Source: Spirochaetaceae bacterium
GTDB taxonomy: Bacteria; Spirochaetota; Spirochaetia; Spirochaetales_E; Spirochaetaceae_B
Reading direction: 5' to 3'
DNA: 13,129 nt
Assembly: GCA_003249275.1 (NCBI GenBank)
Contig: QKJO01000103.1
Location: 1-13,129, forward strand
Both the position numbers and the translations under genes were made by a program. Each line of letters opens with the position of its first letter. The stretch's first letter is position 1. Positions 6,639-13,129 of the stretch are shown here, piece after piece. A model generated the notes under the pieces. That model worked only from the letters and a program-made list of their open reading frames with translations, did not search any database and was not told the origin of the DNA.

Positions 6639-7934
6639 ATGGATCTGTTGAAAATCTTCTTTGTCATGCTTTTCATCCTCTTCGGACATCTGGGATTGAA
6701 TGCCCAGGCTCAGGACTCTAAAACCCTTGATTCTCTGGATGATATCGGCCGTTCCGCTCTTGAAAACAGCACTGCCTACAGGCGGGTTCTGCTGGATGTC
6801 CTCACCGCCAGGAATCAGCTGGAGGGAATCGTCCGTCTGGATCAGTCTTCCCTCTCTCTGAAGGGGGCCACGGGCGGTTCTTCCTGGGATAGCTCGGCCT
6901 CACTGAATCTTCCTCTCATCGATCAGCTGTCACTGAACGCCTCTCTGGACAACAGCAGCAGCGGTCAGCTGGGACTCAGCTTTTCTCCTCTGGCACACTC
7001 GGACAACAGGGACCAGCTTAAAATAACCTATGACAAGGCCGTCCTTCTGGCCGGAGAAACGGCTGTTACCACTGAAAATCAGGCCCTCTCCGCCGCCTTT
7101 GCATGGATGAGCGCCTCAAGACTGCTGGATATCCAGACCCAAACCGTCAAGGTTAAAGAGACGGTTTACAGGGATGAGAAGGTCCGCTATGACGCGGGAG
7201 AGTCCACACTGGATGATGTCCGGGATGCCCTGAGCGCCTGGACCGAAGCCAGAGCGGCCCTGTCGGACAGACAGACCGGTCTCCGGTCTGCCGAATCAAG
7301 CCTGCTCAAACAGCTGGGATCTGGGCTGGAGGGATCATCGGTCAGTACCATTACCGCTGAGGCTCTTCTGAAAGAACTGGAAGATCTGAAGTCGGGGATC
7401 TCAGCCGAACAGGCCGACTCCTCCAAGGTCTATGCCGTAAAATCGGCCTATCAGGACGTGAACAGTGCAAAGAAATCCCTTGCCGATACCTGGATCTTCG
7501 ACCCTGAACTCAATCTGACGGGGAACATAAACTTTCCCGATCTTACACAAGGTTCAAAGGACAGCAGCTGGCAGGCCGGGGTGGAACTTGTTCTCTCCCT
7601 GAACGACTGGCAGGGAAAAGAGAGAGAACTGGGCAACAAGGATCTGGAACTGACTACCCTGGAAGCCGGTCAGGCGGAAATGGAAAGCCGGCTCACTCTG
7701 CAACAGGTGAAAATCGCCCTGGACAATACGGAACAGAACCGGATACTGGCGGGACTGGAACGGGATCAGAACCATGACCTCTATGAGGAAGCGGGATTCC
7801 TTTTTCAGACAGGGGATTACTCCCGGGCCGAACTGGATGATGCCCGGCTGCTTTATGAACAGTCGGAGGTCAATTTCTTCACTGCAGCAGCAGCGGAGTA
7901 CATGGCCTGGAGAGACCTTCTGCCCTACCTGTGA
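6639..7934 (+). CDS. TolC-like outer-membrane efflux protein
   Basis: This 431-residue protein should be the outer-membrane exit channel for the exporter. A signal peptide with a hydrophobic core (about 5-20) ends in NAQA, giving a likely cleavage after Ala24. The family's internal duplication is visible. Each half has long amphipathic helices around beta-strand regions rich in Ser and Leu, and each ends in a related motif: RYDAGESTLDDVRDALSAW (183-201) and FQTGDYSRAELDDARLLYEQ (389-408). TolC family members carry the same G-(D/E)-x-(S/T) pattern in both halves. The length is ordinary. The ribosome site GAGGGAGG (6625-6632) ends 6 bases before the ATG, and only one base separates it from the previous stop. 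It is the last gene of the exporter operon. Confidence 0.93.
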   Translation: MDLLKIFFVMLFILFGHLGLNAQAQDSKTLDSLDDIGRSALENSTAYRRVLLDVLTARNQLEGIVRLDQSSLSLKGATGGSSWDSSASLNLPLIDQLSLNASLDNSSSGQLGLSFSPLAHSDNRDQLKITYDKAVLLAGETAVTTENQALSAAFAWMSASRLLDIQTQTVKVKETVYRDEKVRYDAGESTLDDVRDALSAWTEARAALSDRQTGLRSAESSLLKQLGSGLEGSSVSTITAEALLKELEDLKSGISAEQADSSKVYAVKSAYQDVNSAKKSLADTWIFDPELNLTGNINFPDLTQGSKDSSWQAGVELVLSLNDWQGKERELGNKDLELTTLEAGQAEMESRLTLQQVKIALDNTEQNRILAGLERDQNHDLYEEAGFLFQTGDYSRAELDDARLLYEQSEVNFFTAAAAEYMAWRDLLPYL

Positions 7935-7944
7935 GGGCTGCGTT

Positions 7945-7963
7945 CCGGCGGCGATCCCGCCGG
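7945..7963 (+). other. GC-rich hairpin between the exporter operon and murC
   Basis: CCGGCGG and CCGCCGG (7945-7951 and 7957-7963) form a perfect 7-bp stem with a 5-base loop just after the TolC-like gene stops. It is followed by GGAAGGATCAAC before any T-rich stretch (TTTCTTT at 7981-7987), so it is a weak or imperfect intrinsic terminator at best. It may instead protect the 3' end of the exporter mRNA. Confidence 0.4.
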
Positions 7964-7975
7964 GGAAGGATCAAC

Positions 7976-8005
7976 TTGCCTTTCTTTGCCCGGCCATACT
8001 ATGAT
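7976..8005 (+). promoter_or_regulatory. Candidate promoter for the murC-yicC-cmk cluster
   Basis: TTGCCT (7976-7981) and TATGAT (8000-8005) match the sigma-70 -35 and -10 consensus at four and five of six bases, with an 18-base spacer. Transcription would begin close to 8012, the ATG chosen for the MurC-type gene, giving a leaderless or nearly leaderless mRNA. That would explain why no ribosome site precedes this ATG. Prediction by eye only. Confidence 0.3.
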
Positions 8006-8011
8006 GGCACC

Positions 8012-9472
8012 ATGGATTCAAACACTTTCTCAATACAGCCGGATCAGAAGGTCTACATGGTCGGCATCAAGGGAACCGGGATGGCGGCGCTGGCCGAAAT
8101 CCTGCAGTCAAGAGGACTGGAGGTTACCGGTTCGGATGTGGAGGAAGAGTTCTACACCGACAGGGTCCTGCAGGACCTGGGGATTCCCTATTTCCGCGGT
8201 TTTGACCCGTCCCGGATTACGGGAAACTGGGATTTTGCCGTCCGGTCGGCCGCCTACGGTACGGATCACCCCGAAGTCCGCCGCCTCAGCGATCTGAATA
8301 TTCCTGTGTTCCTCTATCCCGAGGCTCTGGGGATGCTCTCATCCGGCGTTTCCTCCGCCGCCGTTTCGGGGGTCCATGGGAAGACTACAACCACCGCCCT
8401 CTGCGGGACTCTGATTCAGGCCCTGGGCATGGACGGTACCGTCCTGGTGGGGAGCGTTGTACCCGCCTTCGGCAACAGGTCCACCCTGGTGCAGGGAAGC
8501 CGCTTTTTTCTGGCCGAAACCTGTGAATACCGGCGTCACTTCATGTATTTTTCACCCCACAGGATGATCCTGACCTCGGTGGAGGCGGACCATCTGGATT
8601 ATTTCAAAGATGAGGCGGATGTGGAGGATGCCTTCTGCGGCTTTATAAACAAACTGCCCGAGGGCGGGACACTCATCTTCTGCTGTGACGATCCCGGCGC
8701 CGCCAGGACAGCTGTCCGCATGCAAACATCCCGGCCTGATCTGAGGCTGATCTCCTACGGATTCACCGCCAAAGGAAAAGGGCGCATCACTAAAGTGCCG
8801 TCTTCCGCGGCCGGAGAAAATCATTTCACCCTGGCAGGACTGAAGGCCCGGTTCCGCATCCGCATACCCGGGGATCACATCATCCAGGACGCCGCCGCAG
8901 CCATCCTTCTTGTCCTGGATCAGTATGAGTCCACACCGGTTCCGGGAAAACCGGGCCCCGGCGATCCCGCCTTTCTCAGGTCCCTGGAAGAGGGGCTCTA
9001 TAACTTCACCGGCAGCCGCCGGCGGGCTGAGATCATCGGAGAGGCGGGCGGAATCCTGATCATGGACGACTACGGCCACCATCCCTCGGCTGTGAGAAAA
9101 ACCCTGGAAGGACTCAGGGAGTTTTACCCCGGCAGACGAATCGTTGTGGATTTCATGTCCCATACCTATTCCCGGACAGCCGCTCTTCTGGAGGAGTTCG
9201 CCTCTTCCTTCGGCGCCGCCGATGAAGTGATCCTTCATAAAATTTACGCCTCCGCCCGCGAAGTCTTCAACGGGAAGATCAGCGGAGAAGACCTCTATAA
9301 AAAAACCTGTGAACACCACGCCAATGTCCGTTACTATGAGGAGCCTCTGGAGGCCCTTCCGCACCTGACCGCATCCCTCTCAAAGGGCGATCTCTTCGTC
9401 ACCATGGGAGCAGGCGACAACTGGCAGCTCGGCAGAGCGGTATACGAACAACTCAAGGAGAAATTTGCATGA
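8012..9472 (+). CDS. murC: UDP-N-acetylmuramate--L-alanine ligase (MurC-type Mur ligase)
   Basis: This cytoplasmic ligase of about 486 residues adds L-alanine to UDP-N-acetylmuramate using ATP, the first peptide step of peptidoglycan synthesis. The N-terminal Rossmann motif is GIKGTGMAAL (18-27) and the ATP loop is GVHGKTTTT (120-128). The central domain carries AETCEY (168-173) and EADHLDYF (191-198), the usual Mur-ligase acidic/His positions. The C-terminal domain has DDYGHHP (352-358) and HTYSRT (384-389), both MurC marks, and ends with VTMGAGDNW (463-471). The start is uncertain. The ATG at 8012 puts the nucleotide motif where the family has it but has no ribosome site. An in-frame TTG at 7976 has GGGGAAGGA 5 bases upstream. 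A GTG at 7931 overlaps the previous stop but would add an Arg-rich tail. The stop overlaps yicC (ATGA). Confidence 0.88.
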   Translation: MDSNTFSIQPDQKVYMVGIKGTGMAALAEILQSRGLEVTGSDVEEEFYTDRVLQDLGIPYFRGFDPSRITGNWDFAVRSAAYGTDHPEVRRLSDLNIPVFLYPEALGMLSSGVSSAAVSGVHGKTTTTALCGTLIQALGMDGTVLVGSVVPAFGNRSTLVQGSRFFLAETCEYRRHFMYFSPHRMILTSVEADHLDYFKDEADVEDAFCGFINKLPEGGTLIFCCDDPGAARTAVRMQTSRPDLRLISYGFTAKGKGRITKVPSSAAGENHFTLAGLKARFRIRIPGDHIIQDAAAAILLVLDQYESTPVPGKPGPGDPAFLRSLEEGLYNFTGSRRRAEIIGEAGGILIMDDYGHHPSAVRKTLEGLREFYPGRRIVVDFMSHTYSRTAALLEEFASSFGAADEVILHKIYASAREVFNGKISGEDLYKKTCEHHANVRYYEEPLEALPHLTASLSKGDLFVTMGAGDNWQLGRAVYEQLKEKFA

Positions 9473-10332
9473 TCAGCATGACCGGTTACGGCTATAAGGA
9501 GTATCAGGACGAAAAGGTCCGGTTCTCCCTGGAGATCAAGTCCTACAACAACCGCTATCTGGACCTCATCCTCAACCTCCCCAATCCGCTTTCACCCCTG
9601 GAGGGACAGATCCGCGCCCTTCTGGGCGGAGCGATCAACAGGGGACGTGTCGAGGTCTACCTCAGAATGAAGGAACTGGAGGAGGATCTTGTCCTGACCG
9701 TGGACAAAGCCGCCGTGAAGGCCTATGCCGAGACCCTGAGAGAGATCCGGGACCTGGCCGGCATCTCAGGGGACATCTCCCTGGGCAACATCCTGGCCAT
9801 GGAAGTTATAAAATCGGATAAGACCCGGGATCTGGACTCCCTATACGCCATTCTGGAACCCCTTTTCAGGGATGTTCTTGATCAGCTGGCCGAATCCAGA
9901 CGCATCGAAGGGGCCGAGACGGAGAAGGACATCCTGGGACAGGTCTCCTTTCTGGGAGAGTGTCTTGAACAGATACGCGCCTATGCTCCCCGCATGCAGG
10001 AGCAGATCACGGCCAACCTCAGGGAGAAGTTCGATGAGGTGGTTCAGGGCAAGGCCGACGAGAGCCGGATTCTGGCGGAGATCGCCGTACAGGTCGTCCG
10101 CTTCGACATCAATGAGGAAATTCAGAGACTGACCACCCATCTGGAAGGGTTCCGGACCATTGCCGCCGGCTCCGAGCCGGTGGGGAAAAAGCTCGACTTC
10201 CTCTGTCAGGAGATCGGGCGGGAGGTTAATACGATCGGGTCCAAAAACACCCTTGTCGAAATCGGACGGATTGTAGTAGAAATGAAGGATTCTCTGGAAA
10301 AAATAAGGGAGCAGCTTCGCAATGTCGAATAA
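9469..10332 (+). CDS. yicC: YicC/YloC family endoribonuclease
   Basis: This 287-residue protein matches the YicC/YloC family along its whole length. The N-terminal domain opens MISMTGYG and continues with EIKSYNNRYLDL (22-33) and RGRVEVYLR (58-66). The C-terminal DUF1732 part has DINEEIQRLTTHLEGF (213-228), PVGKKLDFLCQE (237-248) and NTIGSK (254-259), and ends in the typical EKIREQLRNVE. Family members from E. coli and B. subtilis have been reported as endoribonucleases acting in RNA turnover; the role here is inferred from family. The ATG overlaps the murC stop by four bases, and AAGGAG (9455-9460) lies 8 bases upstream. In many bacteria the gene is paired with guanylate kinase; here the next gene is a cytidylate-kinase-like protein, overlapping by 11 bases. 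Confidence 0.93.
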   Translation: MISMTGYGYKEYQDEKVRFSLEIKSYNNRYLDLILNLPNPLSPLEGQIRALLGGAINRGRVEVYLRMKELEEDLVLTVDKAAVKAYAETLREIRDLAGISGDISLGNILAMEVIKSDKTRDLDSLYAILEPLFRDVLDQLAESRRIEGAETEKDILGQVSFLGECLEQIRAYAPRMQEQITANLREKFDEVVQGKADESRILAEIAVQVVRFDINEEIQRLTTHLEGFRTIAAGSEPVGKKLDFLCQEIGREVNTIGSKNTLVEIGRIVVEMKDSLEKIREQLRNVE

Positions 10333-10858
10333 AGAACCGTTCAGAATCGCCATATCGGGACGCAGCGGATGCGGCAACTCCACAGTCAGCACCATCCTCT
10401 CGGAAAGACTGGATCTGAAACTGGTCAACTATACTTTTCATAACATCGCCGAAGACCGGGGCATCGACTTCAAGGAACTCTGCCGGATGGCGGAAGATGA
10501 TCCCCAGTGGGATTACTTTGTAGATGAGAACCAGGTCAAACTTGCCATGGAAGGCTCCTCTGTTCTGGGCTCCCGCCTGGCCATATGGATGCTCAAGGAA
10601 GCGGACCTCAAGGTTTTCCTGACAGCCAGCCCCGAAACCCGCGCCGCCCGAATCCACAAGAGGGAAGGGGGCGTTCTGGAACAGAGAATGGTGGAAACCG
10701 CCGCCCGGGATGAACGGGACCATGCCCGGTACAAACGCCTCTACAACATCGACAACAACGACTATGGTTTTGCCGATCTTGTGATCAATACGGACCGGCT
10801 CGATCAGGATCAGGTGGCCGACATTATCCAGGCTGCCGTGGAGAGCGTCAGAAAGTAA
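10322..10858 (+). CDS. Cytidylate kinase-like protein with altered P-loop
   Basis: This 178-residue P-loop protein resembles the short cytidylate kinases, which use ATP to phosphorylate CMP or dCMP. The P-loop reads GRSGCGNST (13-21), where most nucleotide kinases have Lys and this one has Asn19. Arginines typical of the lid and phosphate-binding region lie in TRAARIHKREGG (106-117) and RDERDHARYKRLY (129-141). The stretch YNIDNNDY followed by ADLVINTDRL (141-160) is the family's C-terminal signature. The protein is shorter than the classical bacterial Cmk (about 220-230 residues) and lacks its larger CMP-binding insert. The ATG lies inside the end of yicC, with AAGGGAG (10305-10311) 10 bases upstream, implying coupled translation. 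True CMP kinase activity is likely but not certain, given the missing lysine. Confidence 0.82.
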   Translation: MSNKEPFRIAISGRSGCGNSTVSTILSERLDLKLVNYTFHNIAEDRGIDFKELCRMAEDDPQWDYFVDENQVKLAMEGSSVLGSRLAIWMLKEADLKVFLTASPETRAARIHKREGGVLEQRMVETAARDERDHARYKRLYNIDNNDYGFADLVINTDRLDQDQVADIIQAAVESVRK

Positions 10859-10993
10859 TTCTCCTGATTTTCACCCTTAATCTGTCACTTTTCTGGTTTT
10901 GATGCATTTTTATGGTTTATCATAGAAGGTATAGAAAACTGATTTTTTGCCTCCGGGACGACTGTCCTGCGGGGTATGACCATAGGGGTTGTT
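10859..10993 (+). promoter_or_regulatory. AT-rich gap with possible promoter and small leader hairpin
   Basis: The gap separates the kinase-like gene from the MEDS gene and its first 90 bases are distinctly AT-rich. Possible -10 hexamers are TATCAT (10918-10923) and TATAGA (10930-10935), but neither has a convincing -35. Just before the MEDS gene, CCGGGAC (10953-10959) can pair with GTCC-(TG)-CGG (10964-10972) around a GACT loop, making a small hairpin in the presumed leader. I see no intrinsic terminator for the upstream cluster. A promoter is plausible because the genes on either side are functionally unrelated. Confidence 0.35.
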
Positions 10994-11614
10994 ATGAACG
11001 GCAAGATACAGAATGTGTCTCTCGGATTTACAGAGGATGCGGTTCCGGAAGGAACCCATATGTGCCTGGTCTTCACAAAGGAAGAGGAGAGGGTGAACTC
11101 CCTTTTGAAATTTCTGTTGAGCGGACTTGAGAACAACGAGCGCTGTGCCTGCTTTACCGAAAGAATCTCGGAAGAAGATATCAGGAAGTACCTTGAGTCC
11201 AACAGGATCTCATACAAAGAGTGTCAGGACAGAGATTCGGTCTCCGTATCTAAAACCAATGAAGTCTATTTTCCGGAGAACTCTTTCGAACCGGAACGGA
11301 TGCTCTCTCTTCTCAGTGACTTCTACGATGACTCGGAGAAGCTCGGATTTTCCGCCTGTCGGGTGATCGGAGAGATGGAGCCCAGAATCGAGCGAATATC
11401 CGGAGGGGAGCGGCTTCTGGAGTATGAATCCAAGGTCAGCCTCCTGGTCAAGGAGAAACCCATCACAACCATCTGTCAGTATGATGCCAAAATGTTCAGC
11501 GGAGGCGTCATCATGGAGATTCTGAAAGTCCACCCCAGGATGATCGTCAACGGAGCGGTCGTACAGAATCCGTATTTTATAGAACCTGAAGAGTACCTGG
11601 CCCACAGCTGTTAG
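10994..11614 (+). CDS. Stand-alone MEDS-domain sensory protein
   Basis: This 206-residue protein consists almost wholly of a MEDS domain (methanogen/methylotroph DcmR sensory domain). Recognisable blocks, in order, are GTHMCLVF (20-27), FLLSGLENNERCACFTE (40-56), a block around FSACRVIGEME (119-129), LLEYESKV (141-148), ICQYDAKMF (160-168) and HPRMIVNG with NPYF (180-195). MEDS domains are known from the dichloromethane regulator DcmR and from many histidine kinases, where they act as input modules; the ligand is generally unknown. I prefer the ATG at 10994, with AGGGG (10984-10988) 5 bases upstream, over the ATG at 10976, which has no usable ribosome site and would add six residues. No DNA-binding, kinase or membrane segment is present. 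It ends one base before a histidine kinase gene, so it is probably that kinase's detached sensor. Confidence 0.85.
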   Translation: MNGKIQNVSLGFTEDAVPEGTHMCLVFTKEEERVNSLLKFLLSGLENNERCACFTERISEEDIRKYLESNRISYKECQDRDSVSVSKTNEVYFPENSFEPERMLSLLSDFYDDSEKLGFSACRVIGEMEPRIERISGGERLLEYESKVSLLVKEKPITTICQYDAKMFSGGVIMEILKVHPRMIVNGAVVQNPYFIEPEEYLAHSC

Positions 11615-11615
11615 A

Positions 11616-13129
11616 ATGAATCGGGGCGAAGGCATTTCCAGTCACATCATCGGTCAGATTGCCCTCATGCAGAGTGTCGTCTCCCAGCTTCCCGACAGGA
11701 AGTCGGTCATGGATTTTGTCTGTCACGGTCTTGAAGATGTTCCCGGTGTCGGGACGGTCGAGTATGAACAGACATCCCGTTCCTCCGATGATCAGGAGGT
11801 TCGTGACCGGAAAAAATACCTTCATGAAATAAGATACAAAAACAAGAAATACGGAACCCTGATCATCAGAGTGAAAGACTATGATCTCCTGTCCCCCTAT
11901 TTTCCTTTTATCGAGAACTTCTGTACCGTTCTGGGTGTTATTTTCGAAGAACAGTATCAGAGAACCCTCAATGAAGAACTTTTTGCCTCTCTCGAGAGTC
12001 GTGTGGAAGAGAGAACGGAAGAGCTGGCCCGGGAAATCGAAATCAAGGAACAGACCGAACGGTCTCTGATCAAATCGAAGGAGCAGCTCTCTTTTGCCAT
12101 GGGCGCCGCTAAAAGCGGAATCTGGGACTGGGACCTGTTCACCGACGAAATCTTTTTTTCAGACAACTACTACAGGATCTCAGGGTATGACCCGGGAGAT
12201 TTCAAACCGGCCTATCTGGAGTGGCAGCAGCGGGTTCATCCGGATGACATCGAGAGTACGGAACAGGCTATTTCCGACTATGTGGAAGGCAGGAGCAGCG
12301 AATTTGCCGTGGAGTTCCGGTTCAAATGCAAGGACGGCTCCTGGATGTGGATTCTGGGACAGGGTAAATTCTACAGCTATGAGGATGGAAAGCCCAGACG
12401 GTTTGTGGGGACTCATACGGATATCAGTTCCATCAAGACGGCGGAAGAGGAACTGAGAACCACGAAAGCCTATATCACCAACATAATAAACTCCATGCCT
12501 TCCATCCTGGTGGGAGTAGACAGGGAAGGCATCATCAATCAGTGGAACCTGAAGGCCGAAAAGGCCTACGGAATCAGTTCGGACGCCGTAAAGGGGAAAT
12601 CGGTCAATGAGATTCTGCCCGAAATTGCTCCCGAGATCGGCAATATCAAAAAAGCAATTACCAACAGGGAAGTGATTCAGTTCAGCAATGAGAGCCGGGT
12701 CAATGAAAAATTCATCCGTTATGAAGACATAACAATCTATCCTCTCATTGAAAACGGAATGGAGGGAGCCGTCATCCTGATCGATGACGTCACAAAACAG
12801 TATCTGCTGCAGGAACAGCTGAAGCAGAGTCAGAAAATGGATGCCATCGGTCAGCTGGCAGGCGGCGTGGCTCACGATTTCAACAATATGCTCAGCGGAA
12901 TTCTCGGCAGTGCGGAAATGCTGGCCACCATGATCCCCGAATCGGCGGAATCGAAGATGTATTTTGATCTTTTGAAGAAGTCTGCGGAGCATGCGGCCGA
13001 TCTGGCGTCGAAGCTGCTGGCTTTTTCCAGTCACAAGTCCGTCAAATCAAAGACTGTGGATCTCAACAGGATCGTCAATGATGTGGTGGGAATCCTTAAA
13101 AACACGACGGATCGGCGCATCTCCATCAA
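11616..13129 (+). CDS. Soluble GAF/PAS/PAS sensor histidine kinase (3' end outside window)
   Basis: The frame stays open from the ATG at 11616 to the window end, giving 504 residues without a stop. I see no membrane segment, so it should be cytoplasmic. Residues about 12-115 look like a divergent GAF-type domain. A signalling helix follows (NEELFASLESRVEERTEEL, 119-137). A first PAS domain (about 156-275) carries GIWDWDL and HPDD and ends in the PAC-type GTHTDIS. A second PAS domain (about 284-395) has SMPSILVGVD. The dimerisation domain contains LAGGVAHDFNNML with His420, the subclass often found in hybrid kinases. The ATPase domain, and any receiver domain, lie beyond the window. No ribosome site is visible before the ATG, and the previous stop is one base away (TAG-A-ATG), so translation probably depends on termination of the MEDS gene. 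Confidence 0.9.
   Translation, partial: MNRGEGISSHIIGQIALMQSVVSQLPDRKSVMDFVCHGLEDVPGVGTVEYEQTSRSSDDQEVRDRKKYLHEIRYKNKKYGTLIIRVKDYDLLSPYFPFIENFCTVLGVIFEEQYQRTLNEELFASLESRVEERTEELAREIEIKEQTERSLIKSKEQLSFAMGAAKSGIWDWDLFTDEIFFSDNYYRISGYDPGDFKPAYLEWQQRVHPDDIESTEQAISDYVEGRSSEFAVEFRFKCKDGSWMWILGQGKFYSYEDGKPRRFVGTHTDISSIKTAEEELRTTKAYITNIINSMPSILVGVDREGIINQWNLKAEKAYGISSDAVKGKSVNEILPEIAPEIGNIKKAITNREVIQFSNESRVNEKFIRYEDITIYPLIENGMEGAVILIDDVTKQYLLQEQLKQSQKMDAIGQLAGGVAHDFNNMLSGILGSAEMLATMIPESAESKMYFDLLKKSAEHAADLASKLLAFSSHKSVKSKTVDLNRIVNDVVGILKNTTDRRISI

Noticed and set aside
7945..7990. Intrinsic terminator after the TolC-like gene
   Set aside because: The 7-bp hairpin is good, but the T-rich stretch begins about 17 bases after it and is interrupted; kept only as a hairpin.
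8552..9364. 270-codon open frame on the minus strand inside the MurC gene
   Set aside because: Entirely antisense to conserved Mur-ligase motifs, with no recognisable product.
8012..9472. Assignment as Mpl (murein tripeptide recycling ligase) instead of MurC
   Set aside because: The DDYGHHP and HTYSRT motifs and the GAGDNW ending fit MurC better; Mpl-specific features were not seen. The call rests on motifs, not alignment.
11612..11618. Sequencing frameshift joining the MEDS gene and the kinase
   Set aside because: The MEDS domain ends naturally just before the stop and a proper ATG follows, so a true two-gene layout needs no error; it remains possible and is noted as a refutation test.
12180..13034. 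284-codon open frame on the minus strand opposite the PAS kinase
   Set aside because: The plus strand encodes coherent PAS and HisKA domains over the same bases; the antisense product is compositionally odd and unrecognised.

Overview
The window looks like chromosomal DNA of moderate-to-high GC from a Gram-negative-type (diderm) bacterium. An outer-membrane efflux channel, a periplasmic adaptor and MurC all sit in it. The murC / yicC / cytidylate-kinase-like order, and the kinase P-loop reading GCGNST, make me favour a free-living spirochaete; this is inference and no taxonomic marker is present. I see no tRNA, rRNA, CRISPR array, insertion sequence or phage gene. Codon usage looks even throughout, apart from two AT-rich intergenic stretches (about 1720-1830 and 10859-10950).

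Left part (1-7934): a divergent regulatory and export locus. On the minus strand is a membrane sensor histidine kinase (12-1676). Its stop overlaps the first codons of another minus-strand gene at the window edge, probably its response regulator. On the plus strand are five tightly packed genes for a tripartite ABC exporter of the MacAB-TolC type: adaptor (1831-3126), ATPase (3225-3917), two different MacB/FtsX-type permeases (3910-5313 and 5330-6637) and a TolC-like outer-membrane protein (6639-7934). The AT-rich gap between the divergent units carries three GTAAA boxes spaced like a response-regulator site. The simplest reading is a two-component system that senses an envelope signal and controls the pump beside it.

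Middle part (8012-10858): a housekeeping cluster of overlapping genes. It holds a MurC-type UDP-N-acetylmuramate ligase, a YicC/YloC family endoribonuclease and a small cytidylate-kinase-like protein whose P-loop lysine is replaced by asparagine.

Right part (10859-13129): after a short AT-rich gap comes a stand-alone MEDS-domain sensor protein. One base later begins a soluble GAF/PAS/PAS histidine kinase that runs off the window. The two probably form one signalling unit split over two reading frames.

I do not see a clearly new defence or mobile system. The points most worth a second look are the GTAAA array, the split MEDS/kinase pair, the two altered nucleotide-binding motifs (ABC D-loop and kinase P-loop), the structured gap inside the exporter operon and the uncertain, possibly leaderless, start of murC.
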